A stretch of 64,000 nucleotides of DNA from Paenibacillus sp. FJAT-29882 (GTDB lineage: Bacteria > Bacillota > Bacilli > Bacillales > DSM-1321). The first letter of the stretch is position 1, and every line of letters starts with the position of its first letter. The notes beneath the pieces are model-generated. The model was not told where the DNA came from and did not search any database. It saw only the letters and a program-made list of their open reading frames with translations. Of the stretch, positions 38,034-46,461 are shown one piece after another. The DNA is taken from NCBI RefSeq assembly GCF_001510645.1, contig NZ_LMVB01000001.1:2242981-2306980 (forward strand). Reading direction: 5' to 3'. The position numbers and the translations under genes are program-made.

Positions 38034-39398
38034 TCACTTAATATTATCAGCCATTCCTTCTTTAAAACCGAAAAGGTAGGTGAAAATAAAGCCAAAAGCA
38101 TACGCAACTAAAAGCCCGAGAAAATACATCACATATTTCCCATCGATTAGCGGAATAAGTGATAGACCTGATACTCCAATCCCCGTTGAAGCCGTTTGTG
38201 CAAATGCCTGGAAAGCGCCGCCCATTGCACCGCCAAGACAAGCAGTTAAAAACGGCCGCCCAAGTGGTAATGTAACCCCGTAAAGTAAGGGTTCGCCAAT
38301 TCCTAAAAATCCAACAGGCAATCCACCCTTGATAATATTCTTCAATTTCTTATTTTTCGTTTTGACAAAAATAGCAATAGCTGCACCGACTTGACCAGCT
38401 CCAGCCATCGCTAAAATTGGAAGCAGAATTGTAACACCAGTACTCGAGATTAATTCCATATGGATTGGGGTTAAGCCGTGGTGAAGACCGACCATTACAA
38501 GTGGTAAGAATGTACCTGCTAGTATAAAGCCGGCGAATACTCCACCATATTCAATAATCGCATTAATTCCATTTGTAATTCCTGCTGTAAAATAGCCGCC
38601 AATTGGCTGGATTAGCAATAACGTTAAAAAACCAACAAATAAGACCGTAATTAAAGGTGTTAAAATAATATCAACGGCATTTGGGATGATTGTACGAACT
38701 CGTTTTTCGGTAGCGGCCATCAGCCAGGCTGCAAAGATGACAGCAAATAATCCGCCACGTCCCGGTTGAAGCGCTTCTCCAAACAACTCTACGGTGGCAA
38801 GGGCAGGGTTGAAGATGAAGATTCCAGCAATGGCCCCGAGTGCCGGTGTGCCACCAAATTCTTTTGCCGTATTCCAACCGACAAGTACACCTAAGTAGGC
38901 AAAAATACCGCCACCCATAAATAATAATAACTGCATCCAAGTTGCTGTAGGATCAACACCTGCGTTCTTGGCAAAGTTGGCTGCTCCATTTATAATACCT
39001 GAAGCAACTAAAGCAGGGATTAGTGGGATAAAAATATTACCGATTTTTCTTAGCAAATTTTTAAAAGGTGTATTGTTTTTCGAACGTATTTCATTGTGCT
39101 TTATCGTTGCTAAATCATCCAATTTTTCTTCATCCACTTCACCTACAGCAAGACCTGTAAGCGCACTCATTTCTAAAGCCACTTTATTTACCAACCCTGG
39201 TCCGATGACAATCTGTAAGGTTTCGTCCTCAATAACTCCCATTACCCCTTCTACCGCTTTAATTTCGACAATGTTTGCTTTGCCAGCATCTTTCAACTGC
39301 AAGCGTAGTCTAGTCATACAATGAGCAACTTGACTAATATTCGAAGCTCCTCCGACTTTTTCACTTATCTCTTTTGCTAAGCGTTCTTCCTTTCTCAT
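38034..39398 (-). CDS. murP: MurNAc/MurNAc-GlcNAc PTS transporter MurP (EIIBC)
   Basis: MurP takes up and phosphorylates N-acetylmuramic acid or MurNAc-GlcNAc. It is 454 residues: an N-terminal EIIB domain with phospho-Cys27 (VAHCMTRLRLQL), then an EIIC domain from about residue 105 with about ten hydrophobic segments and the motif GIGEPLLYGVTLPLGRPF. No EIIA domain is present, so it must use a glucose-type EIIA from elsewhere. Substrate is inferred from its position between murQ and mupG. Confidence 0.9.
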   Translation of the reverse strand: MRKEERLAKEISEKVGGASNISQVAHCMTRLRLQLKDAGKANIVEIKAVEGVMGVIEDETLQIVIGPGLVNKVALEMSALTGLAVGEVDEEKLDDLATIKHNEIRSKNNTPFKNLLRKIGNIFIPLIPALVASGIINGAANFAKNAGVDPTATWMQLLLFMGGGIFAYLGVLVGWNTAKEFGGTPALGAIAGIFIFNPALATVELFGEALQPGRGGLFAVIFAAWLMAATEKRVRTIIPNAVDIILTPLITVLFVGFLTLLLIQPIGGYFTAGITNGINAIIEYGGVFAGFILAGTFLPLVMVGLHHGLTPIHMELISSTGVTILLPILAMAGAGQVGAAIAIFVKTKNKKLKNIIKGGLPVGFLGIGEPLLYGVTLPLGRPFLTACLGGAMGGAFQAFAQTASTGIGVSGLSLIPLIDGKYVMYFLGLLVAYAFGFIFTYLFGFKEGMADNIK

Positions 39399-39453
39399 TT
39401 CTTTCCCCCACCCTCTTTATTAGATGACTAATTTCCATGAAATAATTTTAATC

Positions 39454-39490
39454 GAACCAACTCCATTTCCAGATTTTCAGGAGTTGGTTC
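39454..39490 (-). other. Hairpin between murQ and murP
   Basis: GAACCAACTCC and its exact complement form an 11-bp stem with a 15-base loop in the 132-bp gap. The following minus-strand sequence, GATTAAAATTATTT, is only moderately T-rich, so it may be a leaky terminator or a processing structure. Confidence 0.55.
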
Positions 39491-39530
39491 ATTCTATGAT
39501 GCTGATACGAAAAACATGTTCTAGCCGATT

Positions 39531-40448
39531 TTAATTTCCGTTAGTATTTTCTTTCATTAATTCCTCGATTGCTGCTTTTAGTTCCCCATGATGTTTATTC
39601 AATGTTTCTTGTACGTCGTTTCCCTCTACCCCTGTTACAATTGATAGAATAGCAGTTTTAACAGAACCATATTTCTGTAAAGCATCCTCTGCGTCTGTTA
39701 TAGTTGCACCTGTTGCTTCTACGACAATAGCCTTTGCCCGTACACGAAGTTTTTCATTGGTTGGTTGCACATCAACCATTAAATTGCTATACACTTTACC
39801 TATTTTAATCATGCTGGCTGTTGTAAGCATATTTAACACTAGCTTCTGAGCTGTCCCTGCCTTCATTCGGGTCGAACCAGTAATTACCTCAGGTCCTGCT
39901 TCTACAAACATTGATATGTCAGCTACACTTTCCATTTCTGAGTGGGGACTGCAAATAACAGCACCTACAGCTGCTCCTAGTTCTCTCGCTTGTTTCATCG
40001 CTGAAATTGTGTAAGGTGTTCGACCGCTGGCAGCAATTCCAATCACACAATCCTTCTCTGAAACATGTAAGTTTTTAATATCTTCTATAGCTTGTTCTTG
40101 GTCATCTTCAGCTCCCTCTACCGCCAATTGAAGCGCCTTCAAACCACCGGCAATAAGGCCAACTACAAGACTTGGATCGGTTCCATACGTTGGGGGACAT
40201 TCTGAAGCATCAAGAACACCCAATCTTCCACTCGTTCCTGCTCCAACATAAATTAGCCTTCCGCCATTTTGAAAAGAATTCACAATTTTATCAACCATAT
40301 CGGCGATTTCAGGAAGAATAGACTCAACTGCTGCAGGAACTTTTTTATCTTCCTGATTAATCATTTTTATGACATCAATACTGGAAAGTTCATCGATATT
40401 CATCGTATTAGGGTTTCTTTTTTCAGTTAAAATATTGTTTAAATTCAT
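39531..40448 (-). CDS. murQ: N-acetylmuramic acid 6-phosphate etherase MurQ
   Basis: MurQ cleaves the lactyl ether of MurNAc-6-phosphate to give GlcNAc-6-phosphate. It is 305 residues with a SIS domain; LIYVGAGTSGRLGVLDASE and the following CPPTYGTD are family hallmarks including the catalytic Glu. It is full length and is the first gene of the murQ-murP-mupG set. A GAGGAGGAGAAA site precedes the ATG. Confidence 0.96.
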   Translation of the reverse strand: MNLNNILTEKRNPNTMNIDELSSIDVIKMINQEDKKVPAAVESILPEIADMVDKIVNSFQNGGRLIYVGAGTSGRLGVLDASECPPTYGTDPSLVVGLIAGGLKALQLAVEGAEDDQEQAIEDIKNLHVSEKDCVIGIAASGRTPYTISAMKQARELGAAVGAVICSPHSEMESVADISMFVEAGPEVITGSTRMKAGTAQKLVLNMLTTASMIKIGKVYSNLMVDVQPTNEKLRVRAKAIVVEATGATITDAEDALQKYGSVKTAILSIVTGVEGNDVQETLNKHHGELKAAIEELMKENTNGN

Positions 40449-40500
40449 CCAATTTCTCCTCCTCTATATTCGTGTAATAAGCAGGTACTTTTAAAAAAAT

Positions 40501-40540
40501 TGATTGGAATATAGTTTTATATGAAAATTTATTCCAATCA
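40501..40540 (-). promoter_or_regulatory. 40-bp palindrome upstream of murQ (candidate operator/promoter)
   Basis: TGATTGGAATA (40501-40511) and TATTCCAATCA (40530-40540) are exact complements around an 18-bp AT-rich spacer. On the minus strand, TTGGAA and TATATT inside the arms have 18-bp spacing and could be -35 and -10 elements. The palindrome is also followed by seven Ts, so it might instead be a terminator or attenuator. Confidence 0.5.
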
Positions 40541-40567
40541 TTTTTTACATATTCACCATAATAAAAG

Positions 40568-40625
40568 AGTCAGACTCCACAACTACAATACACAGCTTAT
40601 TGTGTATGAAGTGTGAAGTCCGACC
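40568..40625 (-). terminator. Terminator after ylqH
   Basis: A long imperfect stem (GGTCGGACTTCACA with TGTGGAGTCTGACT) is followed on the minus strand by TTTTATTATGG. It begins just past the ylqH stop codon and separates ylqH from murQ. Confidence 0.6.
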
Positions 40626-40626
40626 C

Positions 40627-40926
40627 TTACTTTTTATATCCTAAATTATCATTTTTTTGTTTATTCGCTTCTTTATCCGCCTTATATACAAAAGCAAATA
40701 CTTCTGCAACCGCTTTGTATAACTCTTCTGGTATTTTTTTATTTATGTCCAGCTTACCAAGTAGCTCTGCTAATGATGGATCTTCCTGAATCGGGATATT
40801 ATGTTCTTTGGCCGCTTCAAGAATGTTTTCTGCAACTTTTCCTTTACCTTTTGCAAGTACTTTCGGGACTGATTCTTTTTTTGCATCGTATTGCAGAGCA
40901 ATCGCTGCTTTTCGTTTTTCACTCAT
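40627..40926 (-). CDS. ylqH: FlhB C-terminal-domain homologue (YlqH)
   Basis: This 99-residue soluble protein resembles only the cytoplasmic C-terminal domain of FlhB: AAIALQYD near the start and IPEELYKAVAEVFAFVYKAD near the end, which closely parallels IPEEFFKAVAEILAFVYKTK in FlhB of this window. The NPTH cleavage motif and all membrane segments are missing. The start overlaps the ylqG stop as ATGA. Function is unknown. Confidence 0.88.
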   Translation of the reverse strand: MSEKRKAAIALQYDAKKESVPKVLAKGKGKVAENILEAAKEHNIPIQEDPSLAELLGKLDINKKIPEELYKAVAEVFAFVYKADKEANKQKNDNLGYKK

Positions 40927-42767
40927 ATTCGTAAATCCAATCCACTATAAGTATCGTTCATATTAATGGCAACTTGTGACTTTTTCTTTAGCTGTGTCTT
41001 TCCAGTCTCATTTTCAAAAACAATACTTGATAACTTATAGTCCATTTCCTCTAAATTTTTCTTTAGCACTTCAATAAATGGCGTCACAAGCATTTCAAGC
41101 CGATCAGGATGTTCATGGATAATCGACACGTTAACAACACGATTTTGAACGCCCATATCAATGATTGTTTCTTTAAGAGATTCAAGTTCTAAATAAAAGA
41201 GAATTCGGCAATATGCCGGGTCTATCGTACCATCTTTTTTTCTTCTTCCCGTCCACTGCATCGTTAAATCAGTTTGACGTGTCCCCATTGTTAATGGAAT
41301 TTGCATGAACAGCTGTTGAAGCGGACCATTTTCCTGAGCCAGAATTTGCTGGGCTGTAATTCGTTGAATAGCCTGCTCCGCCGAATTTTTAACGGTCATT
41401 GACAGATCCTCCTGCATCAATTTCATTAATAATGGTTTTAGCGTTTCCAATTGATTATCGGATACTTGCTTTTCTGTAGCTAAGACGGATTCAAATCCAA
41501 ATCCCATTTGAGATATGATCTTTTTGAATGAAGAAGATAACGATCCAGCATTCGAAAAATCGACTACTTTAAAATCGTTTTGTAAAACAGATTTTAATGC
41601 AACAGTTTGGGGTTCCGTTGTATCAGTTACGATTTGGTCAGATGTAGCAACTTTTAGTAAAAGTTCACCGATCTTACTGCTTGCCACTTGAACTGTATCT
41701 GGATTATTGTTTAATAGCTTTATCACTGGATTTTGTCCTTGGTCAGCACTGATAAAAGCCTTCGCTTCAAAATTTGCATGAACAGCCGACAAGAGCGTTT
41801 TTGCAAGTGACGTGATATGTAGGTTTTGTCTTTCTCCAGCATTACGTAATAAACGATTTAATTCACCTAATATATCGTTTGTTTCAGTAGGCTGAATGAG
41901 TCCTTGACTGGAAAGATACGATAAACCCTCCCTTACGACAGCTGTTGCATTGCTTCTTCCCGAAGGCATGATTTTGTCTAGAAAAGCAGACAGTAACTCT
42001 GATTCAGATACATGATGAGGAATTAACCCAGCATTTTGCAGGAGTGTATAGGCTCCCTCACGGACATGAACAGGAGTTTCAGCTTTTAACCATAGCGAAA
42101 GGACTTTTTGCATACCCATTTTTTCCATTAACTCTTGTTTCGGAAGTACAAGAGTTTCTAGTAGTTCTTTTGTTTGCGCCGAAGTAGGCGTGTGTTTTTC
42201 ACTTTTTAATAGATTCTGAAGAAGAGTTGACAAAATGATATGAAATGGTTTTCCGTTTTCCACAGATTGTAGGGCCATAAATACATCTTTTACAAACGGA
42301 AGCTCTTGAACAAGCATCGTTTTAATGATGGTAAGTCCTTGACCTGTTATACTAGAATCCTTAAAAAAACGAAGTGACTCCTCCATAATCTCTTTTGTAA
42401 TCGGCAATTCATTTTTCAAAAAATAGTCTGCAATGAAGGTTGCTTCTTTGCTCTTGCCAAGAGATAGATGTGTTAGTACTTGTTCTGCCGCCTTACTACT
42501 TCCCATCTCACTTGAAGCAATAGCTTCAAGAAGCTTTAAACGGACTTGTCCGTCATCTGGTTGCACTTGAAGCCAATATCTTTCTCCAGCCTTCAAAGGT
42601 ACATCCAAAGCCGCCATAACCATTTGTGAACCGATTTGTACCGATGCCATATTATTCGGAAACAGCTTTGTCATTTTCCCAAGCAAAATTTGGCCACTAT
42701 GGAATGTCATTTTCCCTTGAAGCCCATCCACCGGTCTTGTGTGCGTTAGTAATTGAGTCGGTTGCAT
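40923..42767 (-). CDS. ylqG: FliK-like protein of unknown function (YlqG)
   Basis: From the ATG at 42767 it is 614 residues, largely helical and soluble, with no signal peptide. The C-terminal third (about 475-600) includes FQIPLTMG-like and YLELESLKETIIDMGVQNR sequences, followed by TPFIEVLKKNLEEMDYKL, which resemble a divergent hook-length (FliK C-terminal) domain. I chose 42767 because AGGATGT lies 9 bases upstream. It is paired with ylqH as in B. subtilis. The FliK relationship is an inference. Confidence 0.75.
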   Translation of the reverse strand: MQPTQLLTHTRPVDGLQGKMTFHSGQILLGKMTKLFPNNMASVQIGSQMVMAALDVPLKAGERYWLQVQPDDGQVRLKLLEAIASSEMGSSKAAEQVLTHLSLGKSKEATFIADYFLKNELPITKEIMEESLRFFKDSSITGQGLTIIKTMLVQELPFVKDVFMALQSVENGKPFHIILSTLLQNLLKSEKHTPTSAQTKELLETLVLPKQELMEKMGMQKVLSLWLKAETPVHVREGAYTLLQNAGLIPHHVSESELLSAFLDKIMPSGRSNATAVVREGLSYLSSQGLIQPTETNDILGELNRLLRNAGERQNLHITSLAKTLLSAVHANFEAKAFISADQGQNPVIKLLNNNPDTVQVASSKIGELLLKVATSDQIVTDTTEPQTVALKSVLQNDFKVVDFSNAGSLSSSFKKIISQMGFGFESVLATEKQVSDNQLETLKPLLMKLMQEDLSMTVKNSAEQAIQRITAQQILAQENGPLQQLFMQIPLTMGTRQTDLTMQWTGRRKKDGTIDPAYCRILFYLELESLKETIIDMGVQNRVVNVSIIHEHPDRLEMLVTPFIEVLKKNLEEMDYKLSSIVFENETGKTQLKKKSQVAINMNDTYSGLDLRI

Positions 42768-42799
42768 TATGCCACATCCTAAAACCATTCGTTTTATTT

Positions 42800-42960
42800 C
42801 TCTAAATACGTGTTCAATAAGGAGGATAAAAAAGAGCCGAGAAGTTCAAGGAACGCATCTTTGGAACCTTACGCGTATGCAGTAACATTTGTGACTGGAC
42901 TTGCACAGGTTGTGCTGACTTCTATGTTGCGCACAGGACATGCGCGATGACATAATTCTC
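42800..42960. repeat. Structured intergenic sequence between rnhB and ylqG
   Basis: It contains two close stem-loops, GCACA/TGTGC around 42905 and GCGCA/TGCGC around 42940, and is noticeably more G+C-rich than neighbouring gaps. No reading frame is supported. Its look is that of a dispersed Bacillaceae repeat, but it occurs once in this window. Confidence 0.4.
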
Positions 42961-42992
42961 AAGCTATTTTACCGAACTCTTTAAAATCCTCT

Positions 42993-43763
42993 CTAAGACA
43001 TTTCTTTTACAGGTGAAAAACTCCTCCTATGCCATGGAGTGATCCCAAATTGTTCTAATCCTTCTAAATGCGCTTTCGTTCCATATCCCATATTCTTCTC
43101 AAATGCATAGTGTGGGTACTGAACTGCATACTCTTTCATCATTTGATCTCGCGTCACTTTTGCTATGATTGATGCTGCCGCAATTGAGATACTTTTACTA
43201 TCGCCTTTTATTATCGACAGCTGTGGAACAGGAGTTTCAAGTTTCATTGCATCAATTAGTAAATAGTCTGGCAATATACTTAGATTCCTTACCGCCATTA
43301 GCATCGCTTTCTTTGTTGCTTCATAAATATTTATTTTATCAATTTCTTCGTTATCTATAATACCTGTACCAATTGCCATCGCTTGATCGCGGATGATATC
43401 AAAAAAATGATTTCGCTTTGTTTCGGATAACTGCTTTGAATCAGTAAGACCTAGACAGTAAAAGTCTTCCGGTAGGATCACAGCACAAGCGACAACAGGT
43501 CCTGCGAGCGGCCCTCTCCCTACTTCATCAATCCCAGCAACAATTGAGAAACCTTGTTTTCTAAGTTCAGTTTCATTTGTACACATTTGTTTAAATGCCT
43601 TTTGTAAATGGAGCTCTTTTTGATAATGATTGTTCCATTTTAGTAAAAGATCACTCACACCTTTTCGATCATCCATTTTACATTGATCAAGAAAAGGATC
43701 ACTAGGTTCTTTAATTGTAGATAGTCTTTCGGCAATGTCCTTTATTTTCATATTCTTTGTCAT
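42993..43763 (-). CDS. rnhB: Ribonuclease HII RnhB
   Basis: RNase HII cuts RNA in RNA-DNA hybrids, including single ribonucleotides. From the ATG at 43763 it is 256 residues, the same size as B. subtilis RnhB. The active-site Asp-Glu pair is in GIDEVGRGPLAGPVV and a third acidic residue in LLIDAMKL. I chose 43763 because AAAGGTGA is correctly spaced before it; an upstream in-frame ATG at 43808 would overlap the small frame at 43780-43998. Confidence 0.95.
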   Translation of the reverse strand: MTKNMKIKDIAERLSTIKEPSDPFLDQCKMDDRKGVSDLLLKWNNHYQKELHLQKAFKQMCTNETELRKQGFSIVAGIDEVGRGPLAGPVVACAVILPEDFYCLGLTDSKQLSETKRNHFFDIIRDQAMAIGTGIIDNEEIDKINIYEATKKAMLMAVRNLSILPDYLLIDAMKLETPVPQLSIIKGDSKSISIAAASIIAKVTRDQMMKEYAVQYPHYAFEKNMGYGTKAHLEGLEQFGITPWHRRSFSPVKEMS

Positions 43764-43779
43764 TTTTTTCACCTTTGTG

Positions 43780-43998
43780 TTATTTATCGGCATCTTCATA
43801 CTTTTCATAATCTGTAATACAAAACTTGTATGGCGTTAAAACACCACCATTTACCATATATAAGCACCCTACACCACCTAATCGCAATGGCGGTGGTGCG
43901 GAGCCTGAATTTTGGATATTCCTTAATAAAACCAGTATACCTGCTAAGTAGATTGCCTATATTAGTTCGTCGCGAAGACCTGTCCCCATATCCTCCAT
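43780..43998 (-). pseudogene. Small frame interrupted by an amber codon, upstream of rnhB
   Basis: Reading from ATG at 43998, MEDMGTGLRDELI is followed by TAG (43957-43959). The same frame then stays open for 58 codons and ends KFCITDYEKYEDADK with a TAA at 43780. The segment after the stop has protein-like composition and a hydrophobic start (YLAGILVLLRNI). The first ATG lies next to a GGAGG but with poor spacing. I do not recognise the family. It may be a decayed small gene. Confidence 0.4.
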
Positions 43999-44000
43999 AC

Positions 44001-44052
44001 AAAAAAGCAGGAATTTGCGTCAAACAGTTTGACTGTTTACATGCACTCCTGC
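44001..44052 (-). terminator. Terminator after rbgA
   Basis: GCAGGA/TCCTGC encloses a second AAACAGT/ACTGTTT stem. It is followed on the minus strand by TTTTTTG and begins 8 bases past the rbgA stop. Confidence 0.8.
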
Positions 44053-44059
44053 TCCTTAT

Positions 44060-44929
44060 TCATTCTTCAGTTTGTTCAGCCATATCACTTGGCTTTTCAA
44101 AGGTTAATGGGCCCATTTTTTGAGAACGGATTTCGCGAACAACTAGCTCGGCTGTTTTATCGTAATCGACCATTCCCCCAGCTGCTAAGCATCCTCGGAA
44201 TTTCCCAATCACATCAAATAGCTCCACTGTTTCTGTGGGAATCACTTCAAGATTATAACGTTCCTTTAAACGTGCAGGATATTCTTTTTCTAAAAAGCGG
44301 ATACCGTATAGAGATATTTCATGTAGATTTAATAAAGTATCTTTAATGGCACCTGTCAACGCAAGCTTCATGCCGACTTCTTGATCCTCAAATTTTGGCC
44401 ATAATATACCTGGTGTATCCAATAACTCAAGCTCTTTACCAACCTTAATCCACTGCTGTGCTTTCGTTACACCTGGTGTATTACCCGTTTTAGCAATGTT
44501 TTTCTTCGCTAATCGATTAATAAGCGTCGACTTTCCGGCATTTGGAATACCGACGATCATAGCACGAATCGCTCTTGGCTTGATTCCCTTTGCTTTCATA
44601 CGGTCAAATTTATCTTTCAGCAGCTCTTTTGATGCCGCGGTAATTTGCCCAAGACCTTGTCCTTCTTGCGAATTAATGGCAATGGCCTTTTTTCCTTGTG
44701 ATTGATAATATGCGAGCCATTCCTTCGTTCTGGCTGGGTCTGCCATATCAGCTTTATTTAATAAAATAACTCTTGGCTTATGCTGAATAATTTCATCTAT
44801 CATCGGATTTCGCGATGCTAGCGGGATTCTTGCATCCACTAATTCGTAAATAATATCAACTAATTTTAGTTTTTCCGTTACTTCTCTTCTCGCTTTGGCC
44901 ATATGGCCTGGGAACCACTGTATCGTCAA
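44060..44929 (-). CDS. rbgA: Ribosome biogenesis GTPase RbgA (YlqF)
   Basis: RbgA is needed for a late step of 50S subunit assembly. It is 289 residues with the circularly permuted GTPase order: G4 LLNKADMAD first, then P-loop [14 protein letters not shown] and G3 DTPG. The start is TTG at 44929; AAGGTGG lies 7 bases upstream and the sequence [17 protein letters not shown] matches the family N-terminus exactly. It follows the signal peptidase gene by 18 bp. Confidence 0.96.
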   Translation of the reverse strand: MTIQWFPGHMAKARREVTEKLKLVDIIYELVDARIPLASRNPMIDEIIQHKPRVILLNKADMADPARTKEWLAYYQSQGKKAIAINSQEGQGLGQITAASKELLKDKFDRMKAKGIKPRAIRAMIVGIPNAGKSTLINRLAKKNIAKTGNTPGVTKAQQWIKVGKELELLDTPGILWPKFEDQEVGMKLALTGAIKDTLLNLHEISLYGIRFLEKEYPARLKERYNLEVIPTETVELFDVIGKFRGCLAAGGMVDYDKTAELVVREIRSQKMGPLTFEKPSDMAEQTEE

Positions 44930-44947
44930 TGGAATCCACCTTCCTAA

Positions 44948-45502
44948 CTATTCAACCAATCTAAATCTGTTAATTGGCCAATATACTAATTTTGTTTTGC
45001 CTACCACCTTATCAAATGATACATATCCAATATACCGGCTATCTTTACTTGCGCGTCTATTATCACCCATTACAAAGAGATGCCCCTTAGGTACTGTATC
45101 ACTATTGGTAATATCCATTAAGGTAAATGATTCTGTTAACGGACCACCATCTGTCAGCTGCTTCTTATATTCATCTAAATACGGCTCAGGATAAGCTTTT
45201 CCATTCACATATAAGGTATCATCGTTATATTCAACTTTATCTCCTGGAAGACCGATTATCCGCTTTATATAATCTTTACCTTCTGGAGCATGAAAAACGA
45301 TAATATCAAAGCGATCTGGATCGCTTATTTTGTAATTGAATTTATCGACAATCATTCGTTCTTGTGTATCCAAAGTAGGAGCCATAGAATATCCATCTAC
45401 AACGATCGGTGCAAATAGGAAATAACGAATGACTACCACAAGAAGAACAGCAATCAAAATCGCTTTTGTCCATTCCCAAATCTCATTCTTTTTCTTTGCC
45501 AC
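44948..45502 (-). CDS. lepB: Type I signal peptidase LepB/Sip
   Basis: It removes signal peptides from exported proteins at the outer face of the membrane. It is 184 residues with an N-terminal membrane anchor (about 12-32), catalytic Ser39 in DGYSMAPTL and catalytic Lys80 in KDYIKRIIGLPGD. The start is GTG behind an AAGGAGGG site. This matches the small, single-anchor Gram-positive type. It lies between rplS and rbgA; B. subtilis lacks a sip gene at this position. Confidence 0.96.
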   Translation of the reverse strand: MAKKKNEIWEWTKAILIAVLLVVVIRYFLFAPIVVDGYSMAPTLDTQERMIVDKFNYKISDPDRFDIIVFHAPEGKDYIKRIIGLPGDKVEYNDDTLYVNGKAYPEPYLDEYKKQLTDGGPLTESFTLMDITNSDTVPKGHLFVMGDNRRASKDSRYIGYVSFDKVVGKTKLVYWPINRFRLVE

Positions 45503-45605
45503 AATAACCCTCCTTGCAGTGAAGCACTTCTCATTTCACTAGAATATAGGGGATAAGGAAAACTACTAGGTATCTTATACGGGGTCTTTCTCACTTCGGG
45601 TACAA

Positions 45606-45632
45606 AAAAGGAGCCTGATAAACAAGCTCCTA
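45606..45632 (-). terminator. Terminator downstream of rplS
   Basis: AGGAGC/GCTCCT forms the stem and TTTTTT follows on the minus strand. It is about 350 bp past rplS, separated from it by two repeat elements, and stands just before lepB. Confidence 0.7.
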
Positions 45633-45769
45633 ATTTCACCCGCATTAACGGTCGTTTCCCCTATCTAAGCCCAAAGAAGCATGGTGAGGATCAACTATCC
45701 GTAAAAGCCCAATCGGTTCAACTGACCATCGGTGGACCTAATCCCCACCGACGGATGTCTTACCTTATA
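45633..45769 (-). repeat. Longest copy of a dispersed intergenic repeat
   Basis: Read on the minus strand it begins TATAAGGTAAGAC, contains a CGGTGGGG/CCACCG stem, and ends CGACCGTTAATGCGGG. Both ends resemble those of the copies at 30664 and 33247. It forms several short stems and has no supported coding content. Confidence 0.6.
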
Positions 45770-45774
45770 GAGGT

Positions 45775-45917
45775 TGTTCAAAAAGTCCGGTAAAAATAGC
45801 TGCCGAATTGCATCAAAGCTCTGTCTCTCCGGTCCTCACGTATTACTACATACGCTCCGGTCCTCTCGAGATTCGCTCCTCGAACTTCTAGGCTCTTCTT
45901 ATCCTTCTTTTTGAACA
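45775..45917. mobile_element. 143-bp element with 11-bp terminal inverted repeats
   Basis: TGTTCAAAAAG at 45775-45785 and its exact complement at 45907-45917 bound a non-coding segment that contains two copies of CTCCGGTCCTC. The size and ends suggest a MITE or IS remnant. A degenerate relative of its left part may lie near 56605-56635. A 60-codon frame inside it is not credible as a gene. Confidence 0.6.
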
Positions 45918-45984
45918 CGCACTTATATACTGTTTCTGTTAAGTTCAATCCTGTTAACACGCAAAATCAATGAGATTATGCTGA

Positions 45985-46332
45985 TTAGCGGCGCATCTCT
46001 TTAATACGTGCTTTTTTACCACGAAGCTCACGTAGGTAGTAAAGTTTAGCACGACGGACTTTACCGAAACGAACTACTTCTAATTTAGCTACTTTTGGTG
46101 AGTGTAAAGGAAATGCACGCTCAACACCAACACCGTACGAAATTTTACGTACTGTGAAAGTTTCGCTGATTCCACCACCGCGGCGTTTAATTACAACACC
46201 TTCAAATAACTGGATACGTTCGCGAGTTCCCTCAACTATTTTTACGTGTACGCGTACAGTGTCACCAGGACGGAACGCTGGAAGATCAGTACGAAGTTGT
46301 TCTTTAGTAATTTCTTGAATAAGTTGTTGCAT
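45985..46332 (-). CDS. rplS: 50S ribosomal protein L19
   Basis: L19 lies at the 30S-50S interface. It is 115 residues with the family signature region [34 protein letters not shown]. It has its own promoter and a structured leader. A GGGAGGAG site precedes the ATG. Confidence 0.98.
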   Translation of the reverse strand: MQQLIQEITKEQLRTDLPAFRPGDTVRVHVKIVEGTRERIQLFEGVVIKRRGGGISETFTVRKISYGVGVERAFPLHSPKVAKLEVVRFGKVRRAKLYYLRELRGKKARIKEMRR

Positions 46333-46335
46333 GTT

Positions 46336-46415
46336 TATCTACTCCTCCCGGATGCTCTTGCCAACATTAGCGTTGCAGCGGAACATCGTTATAAGACTGA
46401 ACATTATTGCTCAAG
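46336..46415 (-). ncRNA. L19-type ribosomal leader upstream of rplS
   Basis: The 5' leader of rplS contains a predicted structure with conserved-looking GCAACGCTAATGTTGGCAAG and GAGCATCCGGGAGGAG that includes the ribosome-binding site. An L19 leader RNA is known at this place in Bacilli and is thought to allow L19 autoregulation. Boundaries are approximate. Confidence 0.6.
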
Positions 46416-46426
46416 TCACGAAAAAT

Positions 46427-46455
46427 ATCATATCATAATAATAGAAGAATTACAA
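46427..46455 (-). promoter_or_regulatory. Sigma-A promoter of rplS
   Basis: A -35 TTGTAA (46450-46455), 17-bp spacer and -10 TATGAT (46427-46432) preceded by TG one base upstream (extended -10). It separates rplS transcription from trmD. Confidence 0.7.
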
Positions 46456-46461
46456 GTGTCG

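Noticed and set aside
43805..44023. 72-codon minus-strand frame between rbgA and rnhB
   Set aside because: It begins inside the rbgA terminator hairpin; the neighbouring frame (43780-43998) is more protein-like.
45778..45960. 60-codon minus-strand frame after rplS
   Set aside because: Most of it lies in the 143-bp inverted-repeat element and it has no ribosome-binding site.
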